Below are positions 28,776 to 36,453 of a DNA stretch of 64,000 nucleotides, piece by piece. Within the stretch, counting starts at the first letter, position 1; every line of letters starts with the position of its first letter. The stretch is taken from assembly GCF_900343145.1 (NCBI RefSeq), contig NZ_LT996886.1, positions 372,001 through 436,000 on the forward strand, given 5' to 3'. The notes below the pieces were generated by a model. That model had not been told where the DNA came from, did no database searches, and saw only the letters and a list, made by a program, of their open reading frames with translations. The stretch is from Tessaracoccus timonensis (GTDB lineage: Bacteria; Actinomycetota; Actinomycetes; Propionibacteriales; Propionibacteriaceae). A program made the translations under genes and the position numbers.

Positions 28776-29693
28776 ATGGGTGCTGGACACACACATGCCC
28801 ACGGGGCCGACTTGCATCGTCGGAAGCTTTGGGCAGCATTGGCGATCACGTCGACGGTCGTCGTCGCGCAATTGGTGGGGTCGATCATCACAGGCAGCCT
28901 CGCGCTGCTCACCGACACCGTGCACGTCGTCGTAGATGCGTCTGGACTCGTGCTCGCGCTCAGCGCTGCGACCCTCATGCGCAGGCCCGCCGATACGAGC
29001 CGAACGTGGGGTTTCCGCCGTGCCGAGGTGCTCGCCGCCCTCGCCCAAGCCACGGTGCTGATCGTCGTCGGGTGCTATACGGCGGTCGAAGGGATGCGAC
29101 GCCTCTTCGATCCCCCACAGCTGCACGGCCCTCTCGTGATGGCCTTCGGCGTCGTCGGGCTGATCGCCAACCTCGCATCCATCGCGGTGCTGCATTCAAG
29201 CCGCGACGCCAACTTCAACATGCGCGCCGCCTTCCTGGAGGTATTCAACGACGCCCTCGGCTCGCTCGGCGTGATCGTCGCAGGCATCTTAATCGCCACG
29301 ACGGGATTTCAGCAGGCCGACGCGATCGCGAGCCTGCTCATCGCAGCACTCATCGTTCCCCGCGCGTTGATCATCCTGCGCGGCACACTGCGGGTACTGA
29401 TGGAACAGACCCCCGAGGCACTCGACCTCGACGATGTGCGAGCTCACCTCCTGGCGCTCGAACAGGTCAAGAGGGTCCATGATCTCCACGCCTCCACCAT
29501 CGCCACCGGCCTGCCCATCGTCACCGGACACATCGTCGTCGACGACGAGTGCTTCCACGACGGCCACGCCGCCGAGGTCGTGCAGGCGGCACAGGACTGC
29601 ACCGCGCGACATTTCAACATCCGCCACGCAACATTCCAGGTGGAGCCGGCCTCGGCTGCGGCGCACCCTGGGCATGTGTGTCTGGATGGCTGA
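28776..29693 (+). CDS. CDF-family zinc/cadmium exporter
   Basis: A 305-residue cation diffusion facilitator. A His-rich head (MGAGHTHAHGADLHRR) precedes six helices. Helix 2 carries LLTDTVHVVVDASG with the HxxxD pair. Helix 5 carries FLEVFNDALGSLG, in which glutamate stands where many relatives have histidine. The C-terminal cytoplasmic domain has the usual VHDLHASTIATGLPIVTGHIV. Start 28776 has GAGGAG upstream, five bases after the ArsR stop. It forms a metal-resistance operon with the repressor. Confidence 0.9.
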   Translation: MGAGHTHAHGADLHRRKLWAALAITSTVVVAQLVGSIITGSLALLTDTVHVVVDASGLVLALSAATLMRRPADTSRTWGFRRAEVLAALAQATVLIVVGCYTAVEGMRRLFDPPQLHGPLVMAFGVVGLIANLASIAVLHSSRDANFNMRAAFLEVFNDALGSLGVIVAGILIATTGFQQADAIASLLIAALIVPRALIILRGTLRVLMEQTPEALDLDDVRAHLLALEQVKRVHDLHASTIATGLPIVTGHIVVDDECFHDGHAAEVVQAAQDCTARHFNIRHATFQVEPASAAAHPGHVCLDG

Positions 29694-29824
29694 GCAGGCG
29701 CCTGACGTGGCTCTCACTCCTCCCCCTTGGCTGTCTACTGGTATGCAATTCTGTCTTGTGGTGGGCGGATCTGCCTTGTACGATGAAGTTAACGGGTTCT
29801 CTTAACGAGTCCCATCCGCCACAG

Positions 29825-29842
29825 CCCCGGCTCTGTCCGGGG
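29825..29842 (+). terminator. Short hairpin downstream of the CDF gene
   Basis: A 6-bp GC stem CCCCGG/CCGGGG with a six-base loop, in the 160-base gap between the CDF gene and the DUF3800 remnant. It is weak and has no T tract; the rest of the gap shows nothing recognisable. Confidence 0.3.
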
Positions 29843-29853
29843 TTGATGTGCAT

Positions 29854-30066
29854 CTAGGGAGTCCAGAAGTAGCAATCACACAGGTCCTTCACAATCTCCC
29901 AGGCCTGCTGCCCCGCCGCGTAGCTCCTAGATGTTTCGGGTGTCATCCGCGCGCGGAAGTGGGCGTACGAGACAAGATCGGCGGCTTGAAGGAGGCGGCT
30001 TTCGTGGGATGGAGCGAAGTACACCGTGTCAAGGATGTTCTTCAAAGGATGGCCGTCGTACCTAGT
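29854..30066 (-). pseudogene. DUF3800 protein, C-terminal remnant
   Basis: The reading frame from about 30066 down to the stop at 29854 encodes RYDGHPLKNILDTVYFAPSH and then ESRLLQAADLVSYAHFR, the typical C-terminal end of DUF3800 proteins (RNase H-like fold, often in defence or mobile loci). There is no start codon of its own except a TTG at 30045, and the frame closes at 30078. The N-terminal two thirds are missing. The cut coincides with the left side of the IS481-type element, whose insertion or later deletion probably removed it. Confidence 0.65.
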
Positions 30067-30238
30067 TGTATGAGGTCATGACGTTGTAGTCGGCGCGGTG
30101 GGGTGAGGGAACGGGCCCCTGGCCGGCACGATGGGTGGTGACGAAACCATTCGCATCTGCTGGGAGGAGACCCGTTCCATGACCCACCGTAACGCCCCGT
30201 TACCTTGGAAGAGTCCTCGAACGTCGGGGATCTGGTCG

Positions 30239-30381
30239 CTCGGTCGGGCATGGCTGTCTCGCCCTGCCATTGATGGTCCGGGGGGTGTTGCCACCCGACC
30301 GAGAGACACTCGTTGACCGCTGATAGGGACACGGCCCAGCATTGCTGAGGTCTCACCGTAACGTGGGTGCCGGCAGTGGGT
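30239..30381 (+). ncRNA. Candidate IS110 bridge RNA
   Basis: Two stem-loops occupy the left end. Loop 1 is closed by a perfect 10-bp stem (30239-30248 with 30294-30303). It contains TGTCTCGCC at 30255-30263, a partial match to the left target, and GGTCCGGGGGG at 30275-30285, which matches the complement of the right target at 10 of 11 bases. Loop 2 is closed by 30316-30322 with 30374-30381 (one bulge). It contains ATAGGGACAC at 30323-30332, identical to the last ten bases of the element, and GTAACGTGGG at 30358-30367, near-complementary to the first bases of the element. The order fits target loop then donor loop. The RNA ends are not determined. Confidence 0.65.
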
Positions 30382-31651
30382 GTCACGACTGCGACCAGCC
30401 AGAAACTCTCATCGAGGAGAGCCACCATGCAAGACACCATTTGCAATCACCATTGGCCTGGACGTCGGCAAGACCGAGCACCACGCCTGCGCGCTCGATC
30501 CCACCGGGAAGAAGATCTTCGACAAACCCCTCCCACAAGACGAGACCAAACTCCGCGCACTGTTCACCACGCTACTCGACCACGGCCGAGTACTGCTGGT
30601 GGTCGATCAACCCAACACAATCGGCGCGCTCCCGGTCGCAGTCGCCCGTGACGCTGGCTGCGAGGTCGCCTACCTGCCCGGTCTGGCCATGCGCAAAGCC
30701 GCCGACCTCTATCCCGGCCGGGCAAAGACCGATACCAAAGACGCATTCATCATCGCTGACACCGCCCGTACCATGCCCCACACACTCCGGCAGGTCGATC
30801 ACAACAGCGAAACTCTGTCCGCGTTGAAAGTCCTCTCCGGCTTCGACGAAGACCTCGCCCACGAATGCACCCGCGCGCTGAACCGGCTCCGTTCGCTGCT
30901 CACACAGATCCCCCCCGCCCACGAACGGGTCTTCACCGGCGCCACCCTCAGCAGCGAACTCGCGCTGAACCTGTTGATCAAATACGCCGGCCCCACCGGT
31001 CTCGCCACGGCCGGGAAGACCCGCGTCCTGCGCTACGCCCGGACCCACCGCTACCGGAATCCAGGCCAGCTCATCGACCGCATCTTCACCGCACTCGAGG
31101 AACAAACCGTGACCGTCCCCGCCACCCGCGCCGTCGAGAGCATCATCCCCCGCATCGCCGCGCAAGTCGTCGAGCTCAAGACCCAACGCGCCACCGTCGC
31201 ACAAGAAGTCGAAGCCATGCTCGCCGACTTCCCTCTCTCCAAGGTCTTGATGAGCATGCCCGGGATCGGCATCAAGACCGCCGCACAGATCCTCCTCGCC
31301 ATCGGCGACGGCTCCAGCTTCGCCACCGCCAGCCATCTCGCCGCCTACGCCGGCATCGCCCCTATCACCAGACGCTCCGGCTCCTCCATCCGCGGTGAAT
31401 ACCCATCCAGAGCAGGCAACAAACGCCTCAAGAACGCCCTCTTCTACTCCGCCTGGATCGCCTCCACCCGCGACCCCGCATCCAAGACCTACTACCAACG
31501 CAAACGTGCCGAAGGGAAACGCCACAACGCCGCCATCATCTGCCTCGCCCGCCGACGATGCAACGTCATCTACGCCATGCTCCGAGACGGCACCCCTTAC
31601 CAACCACCAACACCCTCGCCCAACCCCAAACCCGTCACCCTCGCAGCTTGA
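30380..31651 (+). CDS. IS110-family transposase (recombinase)
   Basis: A DEDD/serine recombinase of about 400-420 residues. The RuvC-like N-terminal domain shows ITIGLDVGKTEHHACALD, LLVVDQPNT and AKTDTKDAFIIADTAR with the acidic residues. The C-terminal Tnp domain shows LMSMPGIGIKTAAQILLAIG and RRSGSSIRGEYPSRAGNKRL. The in-frame start is a GTG at 30380 with no ribosome site. The expected start, an ATG at 30427 with GAGGAG seven bases upstream, is out of frame by one base and would stop early. One extra base near 30439 would explain this, so the element may be inactive. Confidence 0.88.
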   Translation: MSRLRPARNSHRGEPPCKTPFAITIGLDVGKTEHHACALDPTGKKIFDKPLPQDETKLRALFTTLLDHGRVLLVVDQPNTIGALPVAVARDAGCEVAYLPGLAMRKAADLYPGRAKTDTKDAFIIADTARTMPHTLRQVDHNSETLSALKVLSGFDEDLAHECTRALNRLRSLLTQIPPAHERVFTGATLSSELALNLLIKYAGPTGLATAGKTRVLRYARTHRYRNPGQLIDRIFTALEEQTVTVPATRAVESIIPRIAAQVVELKTQRATVAQEVEAMLADFPLSKVLMSMPGIGIKTAAQILLAIGDGSSFATASHLAAYAGIAPITRRSGSSIRGEYPSRAGNKRLKNALFYSAWIASTRDPASKTYYQRKRAEGKRHNAAIICLARRRCNVIYAMLRDGTPYQPPTPSPNPKPVTLAA

Positions 31652-32680
31652 CAAACAACATAGGGACACCCCCCCTGACCGTTGAAGGAAGACTACGAGC
31701 CCTGGGACAGGTCCTCAAATGGGGCGGTCCGATCGCGCACGTGGCGGCCGAGTTCCATATCACCCGCTCGACATGATCGAAATGGGTCGCCCGCTACCAA
31801 ACCGCCGGCCCGGCAGGGCTGGAGGACCGCTCGAGTGCCCCGCTGAACCGGCCCACACGCCTGAGCGCGGAAATAGTGGAGCTGATCGAAACCTGGCGTC
31901 GCAAACACAAGTGGTCAGCACGCCGGATCACCCGCGAACTCACCGATCAGCGCCATGCCCGGTGCAGTGTTCGGACAGTGACAAGGTGGCTGGACCGGCT
32001 CGGGTTGAACCGGATCCGAGACATCACCTAGAAGGGGAACACTTGCGCCGACCTGGCAAGATCATCGCCCGCTATCCAGGCCACATGCTCCACATGGACG
32101 TGACAAAAGTCGGCAAAATCCCCGACGGTGGTGGCTGGCGGGCCCACGGCCGCGGCAGCAGCAAAGCCCTGGCATCCAAACGCGCGCAGAAGCACAAGGT
32201 CGGCTACACCTACCTCCACTCGATCATCGACGGCTTCTCCAGATGGTCCTACACCGAGGCGTTAGAAGACGAGACCGCCGCGACCACGATCGGGTTCTTC
32301 CACCGAGCCAGGGCATACCTCGCCGCTCATAGCATCACCCGTATCACCAGACTGGTCACCGACAACGGCAGCAACTACACCGCCACAGCATTCCAACGCT
32401 CCACCGGCGCGTTCATCGGTCGTCACCAGCGCATCCGCCCCTACACGCCCCGACACAATGGCAAGATTGAACGCTACAACAGGCTCCTGGCCGATGAATG
32501 CCTCTACGCCCTCCCCTACACATCCCAGCAACAACGACGCCAAGCAATCAAAGTCTGGAACCACCACTTACAACTATCATCGACTCCACACCACCTGCGG
32601 CGATCAACCCCCCAGACCCACGCCTCCACACCCAAGCCGACAACGTCATGACCAACTACACCTAGGCCGCCGCCGCAACG

Positions 32681-32800
32681 ATGTTCGACCGCATCGTCCA
32701 CCACGCCAAAGCCCTCACCCTGAAGGGCGCCACCTACCGACTACGCAACTGCAGCATCGGGACCCTGCCCAGCATCAGAACCCAAGACACGACTGACTAG
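32681..32800 (+). pseudogene. IS21-type IstB ATPase, C-terminal remnant
   Basis: The last 39 codons of an istB-like gene survive: MFDRIVHHAKALTLKGATYR and on to the TAG at 32798. The phrase DRIVHHAxxLxLKGxxYRLR is the standard C-terminus of IstB, the helper ATPase of IS21 elements. The AAA+ domain and istA are absent. The fragment abuts the end of the IS481 transposase, so it is the scar of an older insertion. Confidence 0.75.
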
Positions 32801-33083
32801 ACAGCACGAACCGGTGGCCTGGTTTTCGAGCGTCGGATCGGCCTCCGTTTCGAGCGTTGCCGACAGTCGAATACGGTAAACCGGTTCGGCCCAAGTACCA
32901 AGCTAGGACATTGCTCTGCAACAGTCCGCAAAAGCATCTCCACCGTGGCGTTGTCGGCGACCTACCACTTCTGCCACTCAACCCGACCGTCTCGTAGCGG
33001 GTGATTGCGTGCTGGAGCAGCCCCACACGGCTCCTGCGTGGGCTCGCAAAGCGAGTGGTACGGAACTGCTCACTCCTCTCCGT
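32801..33083. other. Gap with no recognisable gene
   Basis: About 280 bases between the istB remnant and the helicase-nuclease stop. Base composition is lower in GC than the flanking core genes. No open frame here resembles a known family, and no tRNA, direct repeat or strong hairpin was found. It is most likely leftover mobile-element sequence. Confidence 0.4.
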
Positions 33084-35657
33084 TCAGTCGCCGGGCCTGA
33101 TCCGGTTCTGCGTGAGTCGGTTGATTACCTGGCTGGGCAGGCACCCGTTCTCATTCATAACAGATCGGACATGTTGCTTCTGACTATGCTCGGACACAAC
33201 TCCGACTGCGGTCTTCAGTAGATCGGCCCAGACCACTGCAACATCGCCGGCGATCTCCCTCAAGACGCCGGACGAGGTTAGATAAACGTTCGGATTCGCC
33301 GCCTGAGCGTGCTGCGGATCCACCGACAACCTGTCGGACACAATGATCGCTGGACTCCCCGCTGGCGGGTGGTCCATGCCTCGGTCCGCCGCCAGCTGGT
33401 CGAGCTGGGTATTGGCTTGCCGAACATCCTTGAGCGGAAGTAGGCCGTCGCTATGCTCTTCCGATTTGGCTTCAATAGTTATCCACATCGCAGTACCCCA
33501 TACCCAGGCGGAATCGCAGCGCCCTTGGCCCTTCGGCTTCGCAGCTTCGGCACCGAGGAACGACCCCAAAGTCGTCAGGCCGCGTTCAAACCGGGTCGCC
33601 TCGTCCTGGGCTAAATCATCCTGCATCTCTGCGAGAGCGGAGTTGATCTGCTTCGATTTGAGTTGGCCGCGCAACCGGGCGACAACACAGTTCACTGCCA
33701 TTATGTCCTCTGCGACGAGCGGGACTTCCTCTGTACCCGGAAGCTCCCGCATCTCTTTGAGCCAGGTGCTGCGGTTGGCAGCGCATGCGGCCTCTCGAAT
33801 GAGCTGTCGGGCACGCGACCGCTGGGTCTCGTCCTGAGCGCCAAGGTGCAACCAGACACCAGCGAGGTATAGCAGTAGACCGCGGTAACCCCGCGTCGCA
33901 GCAGGACCGACAAGCGGTACTGCTTCCTGCAGCTTCTCGCTTGCACCAATCCAGTCGCTTCCAAACGCCAGTTGCCACGCCTCAACCTCCAGCACTGCAG
34001 CCTTGCCGAGGGCTTCAGTTCCTGGCGGCTCGATCTTGTCGGCGTCCTGCCGGAACTCAGCCACCGCTGGCTCCCCCTGATCACGCCAGCCGGCCCCATG
34101 TTCAAGAAACACCTGGATCTTCTCGAGAACCTCGTCAGGCTCGGCACCTCTGCTGTTCTGCCAGCCGAACTCGACCTCGGCCTGCAACTCCGGCTCGAGC
34201 GCCTGGATGTTCTCAGGCCGGGAGAAGTACTTCATGATGTCTGACCCGAGCACGACGACCACGGCATAGTCGTTCGGACCACGAGTGCAGCGACCAGCCC
34301 CTTGGACAATGCGGGTCCGCATTCGTTCGGCAAGGGCGGCATTGGCTTCGGCTCGCTCGCTCAGGAACCGCTCCTGCAAACCAACAGCATCCGGCTTACC
34401 TCCAAGGACAACGATCCGACAAGCGTTACCCGGCAAGTCAAGGCCGTCGTAACGGTTAGCCAGACCCAGCACTCCAGTCGGAGCCCCGGCGAAGGACTCC
34501 AGTCCCTGCTCCTCTAGGTCGTCTCGCCCCATGACCGGCACCTCCTCGCCGGCCAGTTCCTTGGCTGCCGCCTCGGCGTTGGCAACAGTATCCTGACTCA
34601 GCACGAGCGCCTTGTTAGTGAGTCCGATAATCTGTCTGGTCAATCCGGTCGCATCCTGCCCCTTGACCAAGTCCGGGAAGACGAACAGCCTCCGACCTGA
34701 GCGTGGAGGAGTCTTAGTTGGGAGTGGCATTCGAACGATCTCACGTCGCCCGAAGGCGCGTTCGAGTTCGCCGCCCGAGCCGAGAGTCGCCGACAAATAG
34801 ATGCGCTGCCTGGCACGGGCAAAGATGTGATTCTCATAGGTCGGAGGAATCATCGGCCTGATCTGTATACCGCCGTAGGACAAGTAGACACAGCATGCCG
34901 CTAGGCCCGACCTGATCATCGCGAGCTTGTACGAGTAAGGACTAGGCAAATCCGCCAGGACGGCGTCGAGCTTGGTCAGTGCCGATTGGTCGACCGCAGG
35001 TAGAATCAGGCGTACTTGGTGGTGGGCGCCGGGGTCCGGCTCGCCCTCAAGCCGCTGAATGAGGAGCTCAGACAAGAACGGCTTCAACGCCTCCAACACA
35101 TCGAGGTATGCTTCCTCGTCATCGTAACGGCGGATAGTGATGCCGTACTCGTTCCCCACAAACTGCTCACCAGCATGGGCGTCATCGAAGATCAAGAGAT
35201 GGGGTTGCGGCAGCTTCGGGCTGCTGTTGAAAACAGCGCTATAAGTCGTTATCCCAATCGCTTCGCCGCGCTCGACCAACGCCTCTTCCGCGGGACCCCA
35301 GCATTTGGCGGGACCGGTCAGGATCGCGGCAGGAACGCCCTCGCGCTCCGCTGTCGCCGCTACCTGACGAGCGAGCTGCCTGGTAGGCGTCGCATAGACG
35401 ACCGGGCCAGCGGCCTTCCGTCGCACCCACTCCCCGATAAGCAAGCCAGGCAGCGTCTTGCCTGTACCTGTCGGCAGCTCCAGCGCAAGGTCGGGAGTAT
35501 CCTGGTGTCTTTCTGCATAGGCGCGAATGACATCGCCCTGATGCAGCCAAAGCGAGTCCACCGCAGCCGTGGTCCGCGGCAAAATACCGCTGAGATACAG
35601 CTCTTCTGGGGATGTGAACTGCCGAACCGCCCTCTTGTTCTTACCCAAGAAAGCCAT
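33084..35657 (-). CDS. Superfamily 2 helicase with C-terminal PD-(D/E)XK-type nuclease domain
   Basis: An 857-residue protein from ATG 35657 (MAFLGKNKR); a GTG at 35735 is an alternative. Helicase motifs are complete: Walker A ELPTGTGKTL (60-69), motif II FDDAH (157-161), motif III YLSATL (287-292), motif V NRYDGLDLPG (401-410) and motif VI QGAGRCTRG (452-460). The DDAH box and the overall order resemble DinG/XPD-like repair helicases. Residues 695-760 look like a nuclease: LGAEAAKPKGQGRCDSAWVW, then WITIEAKSEEH, giving D715 and the ExK pair at 729-731. It stands alone in an island of mobile debris with lower GC than its neighbours, which suggests transfer. A phage- or plasmid-defence role is inferred. 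Confidence 0.75.
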   Translation of the reverse strand: MAFLGKNKRAVRQFTSPEELYLSGILPRTTAAVDSLWLHQGDVIRAYAERHQDTPDLALELPTGTGKTLPGLLIGEWVRRKAAGPVVYATPTRQLARQVAATAEREGVPAAILTGPAKCWGPAEEALVERGEAIGITTYSAVFNSSPKLPQPHLLIFDDAHAGEQFVGNEYGITIRRYDDEEAYLDVLEALKPFLSELLIQRLEGEPDPGAHHQVRLILPAVDQSALTKLDAVLADLPSPYSYKLAMIRSGLAACCVYLSYGGIQIRPMIPPTYENHIFARARQRIYLSATLGSGGELERAFGRREIVRMPLPTKTPPRSGRRLFVFPDLVKGQDATGLTRQIIGLTNKALVLSQDTVANAEAAAKELAGEEVPVMGRDDLEEQGLESFAGAPTGVLGLANRYDGLDLPGNACRIVVLGGKPDAVGLQERFLSERAEANAALAERMRTRIVQGAGRCTRGPNDYAVVVVLGSDIMKYFSRPENIQALEPELQAEVEFGWQNSRGAEPDEVLEKIQVFLEHGAGWRDQGEPAVAEFRQDADKIEPPGTEALGKAAVLEVEAWQLAFGSDWIGASEKLQEAVPLVGPAATRGYRGLLLYLAGVWLHLGAQDETQRSRARQLIREAACAANRSTWLKEMRELPGTEEVPLVAEDIMAVNCVVARLRGQLKSKQINSALAEMQDDLAQDEATRFERGLTTLGSFLGAEAAKPKGQGRCDSAWVWGTAMWITIEAKSEEHSDGLLPLKDVRQANTQLDQLAADRGMDHPPAGSPAIIVSDRLSVDPQHAQAANPNVYLTSSGVLREIAGDVAVVWADLLKTAVGVVSEHSQKQHVRSVMNENGCLPSQVINRLTQNRIRPGD

Positions 35658-35750
35658 CTCCGTCGATGCCTGCCTTTCGCCCTTGCATTTCAAACCACTG
35701 CGGCCAAAGCGCAGTTCTCTGGCACAACCGCTCACTGAGCCTACAGATCA

Positions 35751-36314
35751 TTGTCGCTATCAGGCTACCAGGCGAGGAAGGCTCGTTGGCAGCTCGTCTT
35801 GGACAATGCTTCCTCACCCAACGATTTCTCGAGGCGCTTCAGCATCGAGGTCTCCAACGACGCCCAACACTGGCGACGCATCGCTCGGGCTGCAGGGACT
35901 CCGTCGAACTCTCAGGTGCAGCTCGCGCCCACTTCGGCCCGCTACGTGCGAATCCTCAACCACAGCAACTCTGGCAGCTGGTGGTCCGTCCACGAGGTGG
36001 ACGTCCTGAGAACCATCACTGATACTTCACCGCCGGCTGGCACGCTTCTGACAGCTGAGGCAGCACTCGGATCCGAGATGAGTCTCCGCGGTTGGTTCAA
36101 TGCCAGCGATGTAGGCCAACAATTCGTTACAAGGTTGGGGAGCGTCACCTTTACCGGCGAACTGCCACCCCAGGGTGCCTTCACTCTCGCACACGAGGGC
36201 AGTGACTCCGCGGATGCACCGAGTCCCGACGATGACGTCGATGATGAGCCTTCACTACCGGCGCCACCCAAGCCCGACAGGCCACCCATCGGACTGCCAT
36301 CCACTGGAATCTAA
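35751..36314 (+). pseudogene. Surface protein stump: discoidin (F5/8 C) half-domain and LPSTG
   Basis: The frame encodes the second half of an F5/8 type C domain (FSIEVSNDAQHWRRIARAAG, then SARYVRILNHSNSGSWWSVH and EVDVLR). A short domain, an acidic/proline linker and a final PIGLPSTGI follow, after which comes a stop. The first half of the discoidin domain and any signal peptide are missing, and after LPSTG there is no membrane helix or basic tail. It is therefore cut at both ends. It probably derives from a large sortase-anchored carbohydrate-binding protein removed when the island entered. Confidence 0.7.
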
Positions 36315-36453
36315 GTCATGCCCGCTGCACCGGGCCAGTACGCAGGTCCTGGCCCGGTACAGCTCTACCCACTTCATGCAAGACATTGCGCAACGTTGCG
36401 TAACGACTGCAACGCCCGTCGACAGGCCCGCCCCGGGTCGGTACGATGCAGGC

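Larger units (their letters stand above)
30197..31669 (+). mobile_element. IS110-family insertion sequence inside the IS481 transposase gene
   Basis: Removing 30197-31669 plus one of the CC pairs that flank it (30195-30196 or 31670-31671) rebuilds a continuous IS481 reading frame, so the ends can be placed to the base with CC as the candidate core dinucleotide. The element is about 1.47 kb, with a left non-coding end of about 230 bases before the transposase and a right end of only about 18 bases. This asymmetry and the absence of terminal inverted repeats are typical of IS110-group elements. Confidence 0.85.
30085..32665 (+). mobile_element. Decayed IS481-family element interrupted by IS110
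   Basis: The left edge is placed near 30085 (TGTAGTCGGCGCGGTGGGG), just past the truncated DUF3800 frame. The transposase gene starts at 30179 and resumes at 31672 after the IS110 insert. The right edge is uncertain; the transposase frame ends at 32665 and istB sequence begins at once. Terminal repeats could not be matched with confidence, so the ends are approximate. Confidence 0.6.
30179..32665 (+). pseudogene. IS481-family transposase, split and frameshifted
   Basis: The first six codons (MTHRNA, with GGAGGAG nine bases upstream) lie at 30179-30196. The gene resumes at 31672 with PLTVEGRLRALGQ exactly in frame. There is a TGA at about 31775 inside the helix-turn-helix region (HITRST, stop, SKWVARYQ). 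A frameshift occurs near 32030 (after LNRIRDIT), before the catalytic core LHMDVTKVG, LVTDNGSNYT and PRHNGKIERYNRLL. Two more shifts lie near 32565-32610. The DDE core is readable (Asp in HMDV and TDNG, Glu in KIERYN), but the protein cannot be made intact. Confidence 0.85.

Noticed and set aside
30179-30204. Small peptide gene beginning MTHRNAPL in the IS110 left end
   Set aside because: Its codons join in frame with PLTVEGR at 31672, so it is the 5' end of the interrupted IS481 transposase, not a separate gene.
30572-31669. Gly/Asp-rich antisense frame in the IS110 transposase
   Set aside because: It is a shadow of the transposase; glycine-rich composition results from the complement of its codons.
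32775-33026. Short minus-strand protein after the helicase gene
   Set aside because: No ribosome site or family resemblance; composition fits mobile-element debris.
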